64,000 bases of DNA from Dastarcus helophoroides (taxonomy: Eukaryota; Arthropoda; Insecta; Coleoptera; Bothrideridae). Shown piece by piece: positions 11,491 through 24,050 of the stretch (positions are counted from its first letter, which is position 1; every line of letters begins with the position of its first letter). The position numbers were made by a program, and so were the translations under genes. The stretch lies in contig CM053325.1 in the NCBI GenBank assembly GCA_028583605.1, forward strand, positions 59,815,728 to 59,879,727. Direction: 5' to 3'. A model generated the notes under the pieces. The model saw only the letters and a program-made list of their open reading frames with translations, ran no database searches and had not been told where the DNA came from.

Positions 11491-11818
11491 GAATCTTCTC
11501 GAATCTTGAATCTTGATTCTTAAATCTTGACCCTTGATTCTTGAATCTTGGACTTAAATCTTGATACGTAAATTTTAAATCTTAAATCTTGAATCTCGTA
11601 TCTCGTATCTCGAATCTCGAATTTTGAACCTTAAATCCTAAATCTTGAATCATCTAGAATCTTGTTTTGGGAACCCCGATTTCTTGAATGTTGGTTCTTG
11701 AATCTTCAATCGTGATACTTATATTTTTAATATTGAATCTTGAATCTAAAAACTTGAATCTTGAATCTTAAATCTTGAATCTTAAATCTTGAATTGTGAA
11801 CCTTGAATCTTGAATCTA
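11491..11818. repeat. Degenerate GAATCTT heptamer array
   Basis: Seven-base units GAATCTT/AAATCTT/GATTCTT continue from the CCTTCAT array but with much more variation. It is an older edge of the same kind of array or a second heptamer family. Confidence 0.8.
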
Positions 11819-13290
11819 CTGTCATTTTCTCGAAATTTCGACTTATCTCTCAAGATTCGTCGTTTTTATAAATTTCTTTCCAAATTTCAAATTTATTTCT
11901 AAAATTGGATTTCTTTCATCAGAATTCGACGTTAGTCAAAATTTCGAATTTCTATCTTAAAATTTATAGTTTTATTTTTCGAAATTCTACCATTTCTCAA
12001 AATTTGTTTTTTCCAGAAACTTTGGCTTTTCTTTATATTTTGATTTTCTCAAAATTTTGACCTTTTTATCAAGATTTACTTCTTTTTCTCAAAATTTGAT
12101 CGATTTTTTAATGAAAATATTTATCTGAAAATTTGTATAATGTCTTTTTTTATAAATTTTGCTAAAGGACCAATATTTATGGCTGAAATATAACTTGTTT
12201 TTCAAGATTTCGACATTTATCTCAATATTGGACATTTTCTGACTTAGGGTGGGGCAGATTAGGGTGCATGTCTGCCTCTGATTCAAGAGGTCAAGAGTAA
12301 ATTCTAAAAATTACATATTTCTCAAAATTTGTCCTTTTATCAAAATTTCGATCAAATTTGACTCCATCTGAAGAATTTCGAGTGTTTACCAAATTTCGAC
12401 TCTTTTCTTTAAAATTCGATCTTTTTTTTTGTTTTTTAAGGGAAAAATTGAAATTTCCAGAAAAAATGAATTTAAAAAAATCTAACCTTCGTCATTTTTC
12501 TCAAAATCCATTTCTTCTCGCAAATTTGAAATTTATCCTAAAATTCCATCCTGCATGTTCCCGGAAATCTGAATATTTTTCCTGGAAATTCGTAATTCTT
12601 AAAATTTTGACTTTTTTTAAAATTTGCTTCTTTCATAAATGACTATTCTCAAAATTGTACTTTTTCCTACAGTTTGAATTTTTTCTGGAAAATTTCGATC
12701 TTTAATGCTTCATTTAGTAGTTTTTGTAGAAATGTCGACGGTTTTTCAGAGATTTTAGTTTTTTAAATTTTGCTATTTTTATTAACATCGGATTTTTCTG
12801 AAGATCTTGATCTTTGAGAATTTGATTTTTCAGAAATTTTGACAGGTTTCTTAAAATTTGCCTTTGTCTCGATATTTTTATATCAAATTTCGATATTTAA
12901 CTTTGCTAAAAATTTTGAATTTTTCTCTTAAAATTAGTTTAAATTCATCTTTTTCGAAATTTCGACTTTATTCTCAAAATTCTACTTTTTGGACTCTTCC
13001 TTGGGAAATCATTTTTTTACCAATATTCTGCCACTTTTCTGAATATTTGTTTTAAAATTTTGACTCTTAAATTTTAACTTCATATTCCGTCTTATTTTCG
13101 AAATTTTGACTTTTACTTCAAAATGTGATGTTTTAGTTTCGAGAACTTTCTGGACTTTTTCTTCGAAATTGGCTTTTCTTTTAAATTTCGGTATTCTCGA
13201 AATTCGTCCGTTTTCTTTTAATTAGATCGGCACATTATCGAAAATTAAAAATGTATTTTTGGGTAATTTCGAGAAAAAGATTTCTTGTAG
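11819..13290. repeat. Degenerate satellite, TTTCTCAAAATTTCGAC orientation
   Basis: The TCGAAATTT-type satellite in reverse orientation: TTTTTCTCAAAATTTCGAC and variants repeat at about 20-30 bp. No coding sequence. Confidence 0.75.
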
Positions 13291-13870
13291 TACCTAACAT
13301 CTTAGGGCCCCTAACATCTTGTCTTCTTCATTCTAGATGAAAAGGCCGATATCTAAGCATTTTGTCGCTGTCAATTGTATAAAAATCATGTCAGTTGGAC
13401 TGAATATGAAATATGGTTCAGTTTAAAGCATGGAGATTGTCAAATCTAACAATTTACGTTTGTTAGTAATGCAAAAGTTGAGGATTTATGACACGATTTG
13501 TGATACATAGATCACTGGGGCGATAATGTCTATTATATTTTAGAGGGAGTGTTTTAGCTGGATAATTAAAGCAAGAAATATTGAGTGATGATCATTAATA
13601 ATTCATATTTTATCAGCTCTGTCCGATCTTTATAGCTATCTGTTATTACATATGCACATAATAAACATTTGTATCGTAATAAACTACATTGGCTGGTATA
13701 ATACCGTAAATTTACGATTTATGCAATCTTCAATTTGACTTTTCATGTTCCTAATTAGTGTTAATGTGTGTCAACAAATTGTACTACGTTTTTTGCTACA
13801 GAGGAAATGAATATTTATTTTCTAATTTACATATCTAAATTGTTATGTCAGATTATCAACGAGGTAGTAT
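13291..13870. other. Unique AT-rich stretch
   Basis: No repeat or gene recognised. Possibly host intron or intergenic DNA. Confidence 0.45.
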
Positions 13871-14073
13871 TTAAAAATTGAAATACAAATCTTTTCCTCT
13901 GAAACCAAGAAAGATTAAAAAACCCAACAGAGGTTGCTCTAACGCGTTTCGATAGCCAAGCTATCATCTTCAGAGAGATACTGCTGTGTTTTTTAATCTT
14001 TCTTGGTTTCAGAGAATAAGATTTGTATTTTAATTTTTAAAGATAACCGAGAACCAGATGGTCCACCAAAATT
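13871..14073. repeat. Palindromic foldback element, copy A
   Basis: The left arm runs from AAAAATTGAAATACAAATC through AAACCAAGAAAGATTAAAAAAC and GTTGCTCTAACGCGTTTCGATAG to CTATCATCTTCAGAGAGA; the right arm returns as TTTTTTAATCTTTCTTGGTTTCAG and ends near GATGGTCCACC. The right arm lacks the segment nearest the centre. This is the founding example of a family with about a dozen copies in the window. No coding capacity. Confidence 0.85.
13937..13977 (-). ncRNA. Hammerhead-like motif in foldback copy A (imperfect)
   Basis: Read on the minus strand: helix I strand CUCU, core CUGAAGA, then U and the hairpin GAUAGC-UUG-GCUAUC, then GAAA, a self-complementary ACGCGU, a possible GUU cleavage triplet and AGAG, which pairs with CUCU. 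Layout and order match a minimal type I hammerhead, but one unpaired U lies between the core and stem II and there is no canonical G-C closing pair as the first stem II pair. Most other copies of the family have further changes in the core, so activity is doubtful. This is a structural call by eye, not a covariance-model hit. Confidence 0.35.
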
Positions 14074-14939
14074 GTAACATTAATTTGATCTCCATCACTA
14101 AAATGTTTGAATGGTCATTCTTCATGGTATCGAATAAGAAACTTTTAATCATTTTTAACCTTGAAAAACAGCACACTGTAGTGTCATAGATGTTTCAAAA
14201 TTATATTCACTAACTTAAGTGTTTCAGAAAATATTTTAGACAAATTACTTTTTGAAGTAAATTATCGGAAATTTACGTCAACAATAATATTCACAAAATT
14301 CAGTCGTGAATAGATAACGTACAGTTAGGTTTCTTATACAGGCGAAGATAAATGTTAATTGTTTAGATTAGAGTTACTCGCAAAACAGTTACTTTGGTCG
14401 AACTAAACAAAAACAACTAAAAGCCAAACCATCTTGTGATTGTGTTCAAACTTTTTGATTTTCTATGATTATTTGTGATTGTTTTGTTTTTAATGTAAAA
14501 ACTTCGTGTATATAAATGAGTTGATGTTAAAGTAATATTTCAGCTCATGATCCTCCTGACATGTACAGGTGTGCAAATTTTACAATTACCAGCCTAAACG
14601 TCACTACAGATGTTTTTTTTTACGTATATGTAGCTGCTGAGCACGCTATATGTTATTTTATTATCTCTTCTGGGGGATGTGGTGCGTAAATCACGTCATG
14701 TGCTTTGTCAAAAGCCAAAGGTTTAACCAGTTAATTTACCCTAAAGCAAAATCCTACATTGACGGTCTGCGGCCTGCGATTTGGCTGATGATTGATATTC
14801 ATGTAAGTTCCACATGCGATATGATATTGTATCATCATTTTTCTGTAAATTTAGATACTGTGATTCATGAATTTTTGGCTGTATTAAAAGTCATCCTGAA
14901 CACATTTCACAATTCACTGTTTTAGAATGAATTTTTTTT
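14074..14939. other. Unique AT-rich stretch
   Basis: Contains one 91-codon chance open frame at 14650-14925 without recognisable motifs. Nothing else supported. Confidence 0.45.
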
Positions 14940-15148
14940 TTGGTGCAACGGACTAGTCCTTGGTTATTTTCAAAAATTGAATTACAGAACCAAGACAGAT
15001 TTAAACCAAGAAAGATTTAAAAATACAACAAAGGTTGCTTTAAGGCGTTTCGATAGCCAAGCTATCATTTTCAGGGGGATACTGTCAAGGGACAAGATTT
15101 GTTTTTCAATTTTTGAAGATAACCAATGATCAGTCCTTTCCATCAAAA
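14940..15148. repeat. Foldback element, copy B
   Basis: Outer ends GGTGCAACGGACTAGTCCTT and AGTCCTTTCCATC are present; arms meet near TATCATTTTCAGGGGGATACTG. The right-arm hammerhead-like segment is missing and the left one has CUGAAAA in place of CUGAAGA. Confidence 0.8.
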
Positions 15149-15720
15149 TTAAGGTTTTTGGAATAGTCAAAAAGTAGAATTTTGAGTATAAAGCAGAATT
15201 TTAAGTAAAATACTGATTTTTCAGGGAAAAGATTTAAAATTCGAGAAAAAGATGAATTTCGAGGAAAAATTCTAAATTTACAGAATCTTTGGGAACTCGG
15301 TTAAAATTTTTGAACGTTTAAATTCTTAAAGATTGGAATTCTTAGAAAAAAGAATAAAATGACGGAATTTCTAAAAAAATGGCGAAATTTCGAAAAAATG
15401 GTGAAATTTCGAGAAAAACGTTCGAAAGATCGAAAGTCAAATATTAAAAACAATTCAAATTTCCCAAAGAAAGTCAGTTTTAAAATGAATTCGAATTTTG
15501 GAATACAACGCACCTTTGAAACGAAACGAATTTTGAAAAAATAGTCGAAAATCCCGAAAAAGACATATTTCGAGCAAAAAAAACTTCGACAAAACAACAG
15601 AAATTTCCCACAGGAGATTTAATTTTGAAAAAATAGTCAAATTTGTGAATCTGGTTTATAAAAAAGATGAATTTTAGACAAAATAATCGAGATTTTGGAA
15701 AAAAATTCGACAATTATGGG
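15149..15720. repeat. Degenerate TCGAAATTT satellite
   Basis: AATTTCGAGAAAAA / TCGAAATTT units at irregular spacing. Confidence 0.65.
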
Positions 15721-16290
15721 GACTGCCGACAAAAGTGAAAACTTAAAACTATGATATAACGAATTTAAAGATGTTTCAAAATAAATCTTTTCCCAAACTT
15801 TCAGCCGTTCCTCTCACAAGGAATTTTCTTAAAATTTCGATTTTCTTTGTTGAATTTTTCAAGATCCCAACAAAATATAAAAATATAAAAAAGAAAAACT
15901 GGGGGGAGGGGCGAAAATGAAGGGGGACAATTATTTGTACTTCTCCTTAACTGACAAGGAAAGGTCGCGAAGTGTCTGGCGTCGATTTTGCTAATTTTTG
16001 GATATGTTTTAGAGGATCAACATCTTAGAGACGCGTATTTTTTTTATCGGCTGATAAACGGTTTTAAGGGTAGTTTTACCCCCTCAAAATTGGGGCAGAA
16101 AATGAAGATTTTGCTGTTTCTCACATACCAAAAATGATATTCGAGTCGTTTTTTTTTCAAAAGTTTTGTTTTGACGAGAAATAAAAGAAAATAAATTTTT
16201 CAAAATTTTACCACCCCCCTCATGGGGGCAAACTACTCTATTTAGATTTAGATTTTTAATCATAAAAATGGTAATTACGTCAGTTTAATT
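15721..16290. other. Spacer before the tandem array
   Basis: Mixed sequence with G-rich runs (GGGGGGAGGGG near 15901) and CCCCCTCAAAATTGGGG near 16080. No gene recognised. Confidence 0.4.
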
Positions 16291-19200
16291 TTGAAAAAAA
16301 GTTTCAAGTCGCCATCCTAAAAGGTCCAAATTTTGAAAATTATGTCATTTTTTCTAAAAAGTGGATAATTGTAAAAAATTATAGAAATGTTGGGAAAAAG
16401 TTGGTATTTCGAATAATTCTAATTTTTCAAAAAAAAGTCCAAATTTTCAAAAAGGTCGAAATTTTTAAATCAATATTTCAAAAAAGACAAAATCCACAAA
16501 AAGCTGAAATCTTAAAAGAATTGACTTTTTTTTGGAAAATAGTTATCATTTTAGGACAAAAATTTGAATGGTGGAAAACCCAGATTTTCAAAAAAAGAGA
16601 AAATTGGAGAAAAAGTTGGTATTTCGAAAAACTCGAATTTTTCACATTAGAAAACACGTCAACATTTTAGAAAAAATATCTACATTGTGGAAAAACCAAA
16701 TTTTCAAAAAAGTCGAAATTTTCAATAATTAAAAATTTTGGGAAACATTCAACATTTTTAATCAAGTCAAAATTTTAAGAAAAATTGAAATTTTCAATCA
16801 AAAAAGTCGATATTATGAGAAAAAGTTGAAAAAAGAAGGTTTTGTAAAGTTAATATGTTAAAATGTCTAAATTTTCAAAAAAGTCGCAATTTTCACTAAT
16901 AAATCGAAATTTAAAAAGGTCGAATAAAAAAAAATATGTTCGATGTGAAATTTTTTAAAAAGTTAAAAATTACACAGTAATCAAATTTCACAATTTGAAA
17001 TTTGGAGAGAAAATTTAAAGAAAAATTCAAATTTTGGAAAAAGTCTAATTTTTCGAAACAAAAGCCCGATTTCCAAAAAAATTCAAAATGTGTCAATATT
17101 TTCGAAAATAATTCACAATTCCAGAAAAGGTTGAATTTTAGAAAAACTTAGACATGTTTAAAAAGTGGTCAAAACGTCAGGAAAAAAACACAACAAAGGT
17201 TACGTTTCGATGGCCAAGCTATCATCTACAGAGAGATCAGAGTATCTCTCAGAGATGAGAGTATCTCTCTGAAAACTTAAACATTTAAAGAAAATCGAAA
17301 TTTTAAGAAAATGTAAATTTAATTTTTGAAAGGGTCGAAATATTCAGAAAAGTCCAAATTTCAAAAATTCGAAATTTCTAAAAAAAGTCGATATTCCGAA
17401 AGTCAAAATTTTTGAAAAACTTCAAAATTTTAAAATAACTTCAAAAAAACATCGAAACTTTCAAGTCGCCATCCTAAAAGGTCCAAATTTTCAAAATACT
17501 GTCATTTTTTTTTAAAGTAGATAATTATAAAAAAGTATAGAAAATTTGAGATAAAGTTGGTATTTCGAAAAATTAGAAAAAAGTCCAAATTATCAAAAAG
17601 GTCGAAATTTTTAAGTCAACATTTCAAAAAAGACAAAATCCACAAAAACTTGAAATCTCAAACAATTGGCTTTTTTTAACATTTAAAAAAAAATCGAAAT
17701 TTTAAGAAACTGTAAATTTATTTTCGAAAAGGTCGAAATATTCAAAAAAGTCCAAATTTGAAAAAATCGAAATTTCTAAAAAAAGTCAATATTGCGAAAG
17801 TCAAAATTTTTGAAAAAATTCGAAATTTGAGAATAAGTTCAAAAAACATAGAAATTTTCAAGTTGCTATCCTAAAAGGTCAAAATTTTTAGAATAATGTA
17901 ATTTTTTTTTAAAAGTAGATAACTGTTAAAAAATACAGAAATGATGAGAAAAAGTTGGTATTTCGAAAAACTCGAATTTTTCAAAAAAGTCCAAATTTTT
18001 AAAAAGATCGAAAATTTTAAACCAATATTTCAAAAAAGATAAAATCCACAAAAAGTTGAAATCTCAAAAAGTTGACACTTTTTTGGAAAATAGTCAGCAT
18101 TTTAGGAAAAAGATCTACATTGTGGAAAAACCAAATTTTTGAAAAAGGCGAAATTTTCAATAATAATTAAAAATTTTAAGAAACGCTCAACATTTTTTAA
18201 AAAGTCAAAATTTTGAGAAAAAATGAAATTTTCAATCAAAAAAGTCGATATTATGAGGAAAAGTTGAAAAAAGAAGGTTTGGCAAAGTTAACATGTTAAA
18301 ATGTCTAAATTCTCAAAAAAACGCAATTTTCAGTAATAAATCAAAATTTAAAAAGGTCGAATTAAAAAAAAAATGTTTGACGTGAAATTTTTCTAAAAAG
18401 TTAAAGATTACAAAGAAATAAAATTTCAAGAACAATTTGAAATCTGGAGAGAAAATTTTGAGAAAAAAACGAATTTTGGAAAAAGTCGAATTATGGAAAA
18501 AGTCGAATTATGGAAAAAGTCTAATTTTTCGAAAATTAGCCCGATTTTCAAAAAAAATTCAAAATGTATCAATATTTTCGGAAATAATTCAAAATTCCAG
18601 AAAAGGTTGAGTTTTAGAAAAACTTAGACATGTTTAGAAAGTGGTCAAAACGTCACGAAAAAAACACAACAAAAGGTTGCTCTACTGCGTTTCGATAGCA
18701 CAGCTATCATCTACAGAGAGATCAGAGTATCTCTCGAGATGAAAGTATCTCTCTGAAAACTTCAACATTTAAAGAAAATCGAAATTTTAAGAAAATGTTA
18801 ATTTAACTTTCGAAAAGGTCGAAATATTCAGAAGAGTCCAAATGTCAAAAAATCGAAATTTCTAAAACAAATCGATACTGCAAAAGTCGACATTTTTGAA
18901 AAAAATCGAAATTTTGGAATAAGTCCAAAAAACATCGAAATTTTCAAGTCGCCATCCTAAAAGCTCTAAATTTTCAGAATGTCATTTTTTTTCAAAAAAA
19001 AGTAGATAATTGTAAAAAAATTTAAAAATTTTGAGAAAAAGTTGGTATTTCGAAAAATTCGAATTTTTCAAAAAAGCCCAAGTTTTTAAAAAGGTCGAAA
19101 ATTTTAGGTCAATATTTCAAAAAAAGATGAAATCCACCAAAAGTTGAAATCTCAAAAAGTTGACCTTTTTTTGAAAAGTAGTCAGCATTTTGGGAAAAAG

Positions 19201-22200
19201 ATCTACATTGTGGAAAAAACCAAATATTTAAAAAAGTCAAAATTTTTAATAATAATTAGAAATTTTGGGAAACACTCAACATTTTTAGAAAAGTCAAAAT
19301 TTTAAGAAAAATTGAAATTATCAACCACAAAAGTCGATAGTATGAGAAAAAGTTGAAAAAAAGGAAGGTTTCGTAAAGTTAACATGTTAAAATGTTTAAA
19401 TTTTCAAAAAAGTCGCTATTTTCAGTAATAAATCGAAATTTAAAAGGGTCGAATTTAAATAAAAATGTTCAACGTGAAATTTTTTTAAAAAGTTAAAAAT
19501 TACAAAGATCAAATTTCAAGAACAATTTGAAATTTGGAGAGAAATTTCTGAGAAAAAGTCGAATTTTGGAAAAAGTCGAATTTTGCAAAAAGTCTAATTT
19601 TTCGAAGAAAAAAAGCCCGATTTCCAAACGAAATTCAAAATGTGTCAATATTTTCGAAAACAATTCAAAATTCCAGAAAAGGTTGAATTTTAGAAAAACT
19701 CAGAGATGTTTAAAAAGTAGGTCAAATCGTCACGAAAAAACACAACAAAGCTTGCTCTTACGCGTTTCGATAGCCAGGCTATCATCTACAGAGAGATCAG
19801 AGTATCTCTCAAAGATGAGAGTATCTTTCTGAAAACTTCGACATTTAAAGAAAATCGAAATTTTAAGAAAATGTAATTTAACTTTCGAAAAGGTCGAAAT
19901 ATTCAGAAGAGTCCAAATTTCAAAAAATCGAAATTTCTAAAAAAAAGTCGATACTGCGAAAGTCGACATTTTTGAAAAAATTGGAAATTTTGAAATAAGT
20001 TCAAAAAACATCGAAATTTTCAAGTCGCCATCCTAAAAGCTCTAAATTTTCAGAATGTCATTTTTTTTCAAAAAAAAGTAGATAATTGTAAATAAATATA
20101 AAAATTTTGAGAAAAAGTTGGTATTTCGAAAAATTCGAATTTTTCAAAAAAGTCCAAGTTTTCAAAAAGGTCGAAAATTTTAGGTCAATATTTCAAAAAA
20201 GATGAAGTCCACAAAAAGTTGAAATCTCAAAAAGTTGACCTTTTTTTGAAAAGTAGTCAGCATTTTGGGAAAAAGATCTACATTGTGGAAAAAACCAAAT
20301 ATTTAAAAAAGTCACAATTTTTAATAATAATTAGAAATTTTGGGAAACACTCAATATTTTTAGAAAAGTCAAAATTTTAAGAAAAATTGAAATTATCAAC
20401 CACAAAAGTCGATAGTATGAGAAAAAGTTGAAAAAAAGGAAGGTTTCGTAAAGTTAACATGTTAAAAGGTTTAAATTTTCAAAAAAGTCGCTATTTTCAG
20501 TAATAAATCGAAATTTAAAAGGGTCGAATTTAAAAAAAAAAAGTTCAACGTGAAATTTTTTAAAAAAGTTAAAAATTACAAAGATCAAATTTCAAGAACA
20601 ATTTGAAATTTGGAGAGAAATTTTTGAGAAAAAATCGAATTTTGGAAAAAGTCGAATTTTGCAAAAAGTCTAATTTTTCGAAGAAAAAAAGCCCGATTTC
20701 CAAACGAAATTGAAAATGGGTCAATATTTTCGAAAACAATTCAAAATTCCAGAAAAGGTTGAATTTTAGAAAAACTCAGAGATGTTTAAAAAGTGGTCAA
20801 ATCGTCACGAAAAAACACAACAAAGCTTGCTCTTACGCGTTTCGATAGCCAGGCTATCATCTACAGAGAGATCAGAGTATCTCTCAAAGATGAGAGTATC
20901 TTTCTGAAAACTTCGACATTTAAAGAAAATCGAAATTTTAAGAAAATGTAAATTTAATTTTCGAAAAGGTCGAAATATTCAGAAGAGTCCAAATTTCAAA
21001 AAATCGAAATTTCTAAAAAAAAGTCGATACTGCGAAAGTCGACATTTTTGAAAAATATCGAAATTTTGGAATAAGTCCAAAAAACATCGAAATTTTCAAG
21101 TCGCCATCCTAAAAGCTCTAAATTTTCAGAATGTCATTTTTTTTCAAAAAAAAGTAGATAATTGTAAAAAAATATAAAAATTTTGAGAAAAAGTTGGTAT
21201 TTCGAAAAATTCGAATTTTTCAAAAAAGCCCAAGTTTTCAAAAAGGTCGAAAATTTTAGGTCAATATTTCAAAAAAGATGAAATCCACAAAAAGTTGAAA
21301 TCTCAAAAAGTTGACCTTTTTTTGAAAAGTAGTCAGCATTTTGGGAAAAAGATCTACATTGTGGAAAAAACCAAATATTTAAAAAAGTCAAAATTTTTAA
21401 TAATAATTAGGAATTTTGGGAAACACTTAACATTTTTAGAAAAGTCAAAATTTTAAGAAAAATTGAAATTATCAATCACAAACGTCGATAGTATGAGAAA
21501 AAGTTGAAAAAAAGGAAGGTTTCGTAAAGTTAACATGTTAAAATGTTTAAATTTTCAAAAAAGTCGCTATTTTCAGTAATAAATCGAAATTTAAAAGGGT
21601 CGAATTTAAAAAAAAATGTTCAACGTGAAATTTTTTAAAAAAGTTAAAAATTACAAAGATCAAATTTCAAGAACAATTTGAAATTTGGAAAGAAATTTCT
21701 GAGAAAAAGTCGAATTTTGGAAAAAGTCGAATTTTGCAAAAAGTCAATTTTTCGAAGAAAAAAAGCTCGATTTCCAAACAAAATTCAAAATGTGTCAATA
21801 TTTTCGAAAACAATTCAAAATTCCAGAAAAGGTTGAATTTTAGAAAAACTCAGAGATGTTTAAAAAGTGGTCAAATCGTCACGAAAAAACACAACAAAGC
21901 TTGCTCTTACGCGTTTCGATAGCCAAGCTATCATCTACAGAGAGATCAGAGTATGTCTCAAAGATGAGAGTATCTCTCTGAGAACTTCAACATTTAAAGA
22001 AAATCGAAATTTTAAGAAAATGTTAATTTAACTTTCGAAAAGGTCGAAATATTCAGAAGAGTCCAAATTTCAAAAAATCGAAATTTCTAAAAAAAAATCG
22101 ATACTGCGAAAGTCGACATTTTTGAAAAAAATCGAAATTTTAGAATAAGTCCAAAAAACATCGAAATTTTCAAGTCGCCATCCTAAAAGCTCTAAATTTT

Positions 22201-22954
22201 CAGAATGTCATTTTTTTTCAAAAAAAAGTAGATAATTGTAAAAAAATATAAAAATTTTGAGAAAAAGTTGGTATTTCGAAAAATTCGAATTTTTCAAAAA
22301 AGCCCAAGTTTTTAAAAAGGTCGAGAATTTTAAGTCAATATTTAAAAAAAGATGAAATCCACAAAAAGTTGAAGTCTCAAAAAGTTGACCTTTTTTTGAA
22401 AAGTAGTCAGCATTTTGGGAAAAAGATCTACATTGTGGAAAAAACCAAATATTTAAAAAGGTTAAAATTTTTAATAATAATTAGGAATTTTGGGAAACAC
22501 TCAACATTTTTAAAAAAGTTAAAATTTTAAGAAAAATTGAAATTTTTAATCAAAAAAATCGACATTATTAGAAAAAGTTGAAAAAAGAAAGTTTTGTAAA
22601 GGGAATATGTTAAAATGTTTAAATTTTCAAAAAAAGCAATTTTCAGCTAAAAATCGAAATTTAAAAAGGTCGAATTTTTAAAAAGAAATGTTCAACGTGA
22701 AATTTAAAAAAAAATAAAAAATTACAAAGAAATCAAATTTCAAGAACAATTTAAAATTTGAAGAGAAAATTTTAGGAAAAAATCGATTTTTGGAATAAGT
22801 CGAATTATGAAAAAAGTCAAATTTTTCGAAAAAAAAATTCCAAAAAAAAATTCAAAATATGTCAATATTTTCGGAATTAATTCAAAATTCCAGAAAAGGT
22901 TGAAATTTAGAAAAACTTGGACATATTTAAAAAGTTGTCAAAACGTCACGAAAA
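16291..22954. repeat. Tandem array with a ~1.08-kb higher-order unit
   Basis: The marker GTCGCCATCCTAAAAG (or close variants) recurs at 16308, 17465, 17862, 18948, 20024, 21100 and 22174. The last intervals are 1086, 1076, 1076 and 1074 bp; the earlier 1157 and 397 show one longer and one truncated unit. Each full unit is built of diverged TCGAAATTT-type satellite and ends with a partial foldback element containing GCGTTTCGATAGCC and CAGAGAGATCAGAGTATCTCTC. Units 4-6 are nearly identical, while the first and last are more diverged, the pattern of recent central amplification by unequal exchange. No coding sequence. Confidence 0.93.
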
Positions 22955-24050
22955 AAACACAACAAAGGTCTAACGCGTTTCCATAGCCAAACTACAGTGG
23001 CGGCTGGTGACTTTTTGACAGGGGGTGCGCAGATGCAAAAATATTAGTAGTTAAAAGTTTAGGTGACTCCAGTGTCATAGCAAGATATTAAATTTAAGAG
23101 AAACAAAAGTGACACAAAAGGTGTGATATTTAATAGTATTTTTACGAATTAAATTTAATTACCATCTTATAATTTCCATTTCATGAAAACTGCATTTGAA
23201 AATAAAATATATTTTATTACAAGGTTCTAATTAAACTCTACAAAAACACAAAAAAAAATTTTTTTAAAACAAAATCCGCTCTACGTTTTTTTTAAGAAAT
23301 AAAGTCTTCATTACTTTCTCAACGAAATTGTTTAAATCCAAATCTATAAATGAATAATTAGACCCTAGAGTGGGTACTGCTATCTCTTTGTGATTAGCGG
23401 TACTATTGGCAGTTAGGCCTGGATGCGGCACAATTAGCAATCGCAATCAGATCAGCCGGGACCTACGCATTTAGCATAATAAACGTAACTACACACTCCA
23501 AACTCTGACTCGTACTCACATTTGGCAATATCGCACATGCGCGGAGCGGCGTACCCCGAGCTAGCTTTAACGTGGTGTTCTGTAGTTTATTTCTCCGCAT
23601 CCCGTGAAGACCGTTGATAGGCATCGCACGGCAGCCATGCTAGGTGCATAATTCTGCGCGCACCAACTTATTTAAATTTCCTTATAATATTTAATATGTA
23701 TAACGGAATCAAACGTTGGTGTATTTGATTCCAAGTCATTCACAAGTATTATTATGTGTAGTAGGTCATTATTTTGTGTTTAAAAATGTGATAAATCCAA
23801 GTCTTTTACATTAAACAGAAAAGAATAAATCGCTCATTTCACGAGGGGCGCGCGCTCTTGCGCTCTTTAAGACCAGCCGCCACTGCCAAACTATCATCTT
23901 CAGAGAGATCAGAGTATCTCTCAGAGATGAGAGTAACTCTCTGAAAATGATAGCTTGACTATCGAAACGCATTAGAGCAACCTTTGCTGTGTTCTTTTTA
24001 ATCTTTCTTGGTTTCAGGGGACAAGATTTCTATTTCAATTTTTAGAATAG
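22955..24050. repeat. Foldback element, copy D, split by a hAT-type insertion
   Basis: The left arm (22955-22994, ACACAACAAAGGTCTAACGCG) and the remainder (23886-24050, CTATCATCTTCAGAGAGATC to TTTCTTGGTTTCAGGGGAC and TATTTCAATTTTT) join cleanly if 22995-23885 and one 8-base duplicate are removed. It is the last foldback unit of the tandem array and the only one there with a full right arm. The right arm core is altered to CTGAAAA. Confidence 0.85.
22995..23885. mobile_element. Non-autonomous hAT-type DNA transposon (891 bp)
   Basis: Perfect 14-bp terminal inverted repeats CAGTGGCGGCTGGT / ACCAGCCGCCACTG, flanked by an exact 8-bp duplication CCAAACTA at 22987-22994 and 23886-23893. The 8-bp duplication and ends starting CAG are hallmarks of the hAT superfamily. 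The interior is AT-rich with no transposase, so it depends on an autonomous relative. It interrupts the foldback element at the end of the tandem array and is therefore younger than it. Confidence 0.92.

Noticed and set aside
10618..11523. 301-codon open frame rich in ILHPSSF
   Set aside because: It is the 21-base read-through of the CCTTCAT heptamer repeat, not a gene.
14650..14925. 91-codon plus-strand frame
   Set aside because: No motif, no regulatory context and low-complexity surroundings; probably chance.
16291..22954. Regular direct repeats that could suggest a CRISPR-like array
   Set aside because: The unit is about 1.08 kb of satellite with eukaryotic context; there are no short repeats with unique spacers and no cas genes.
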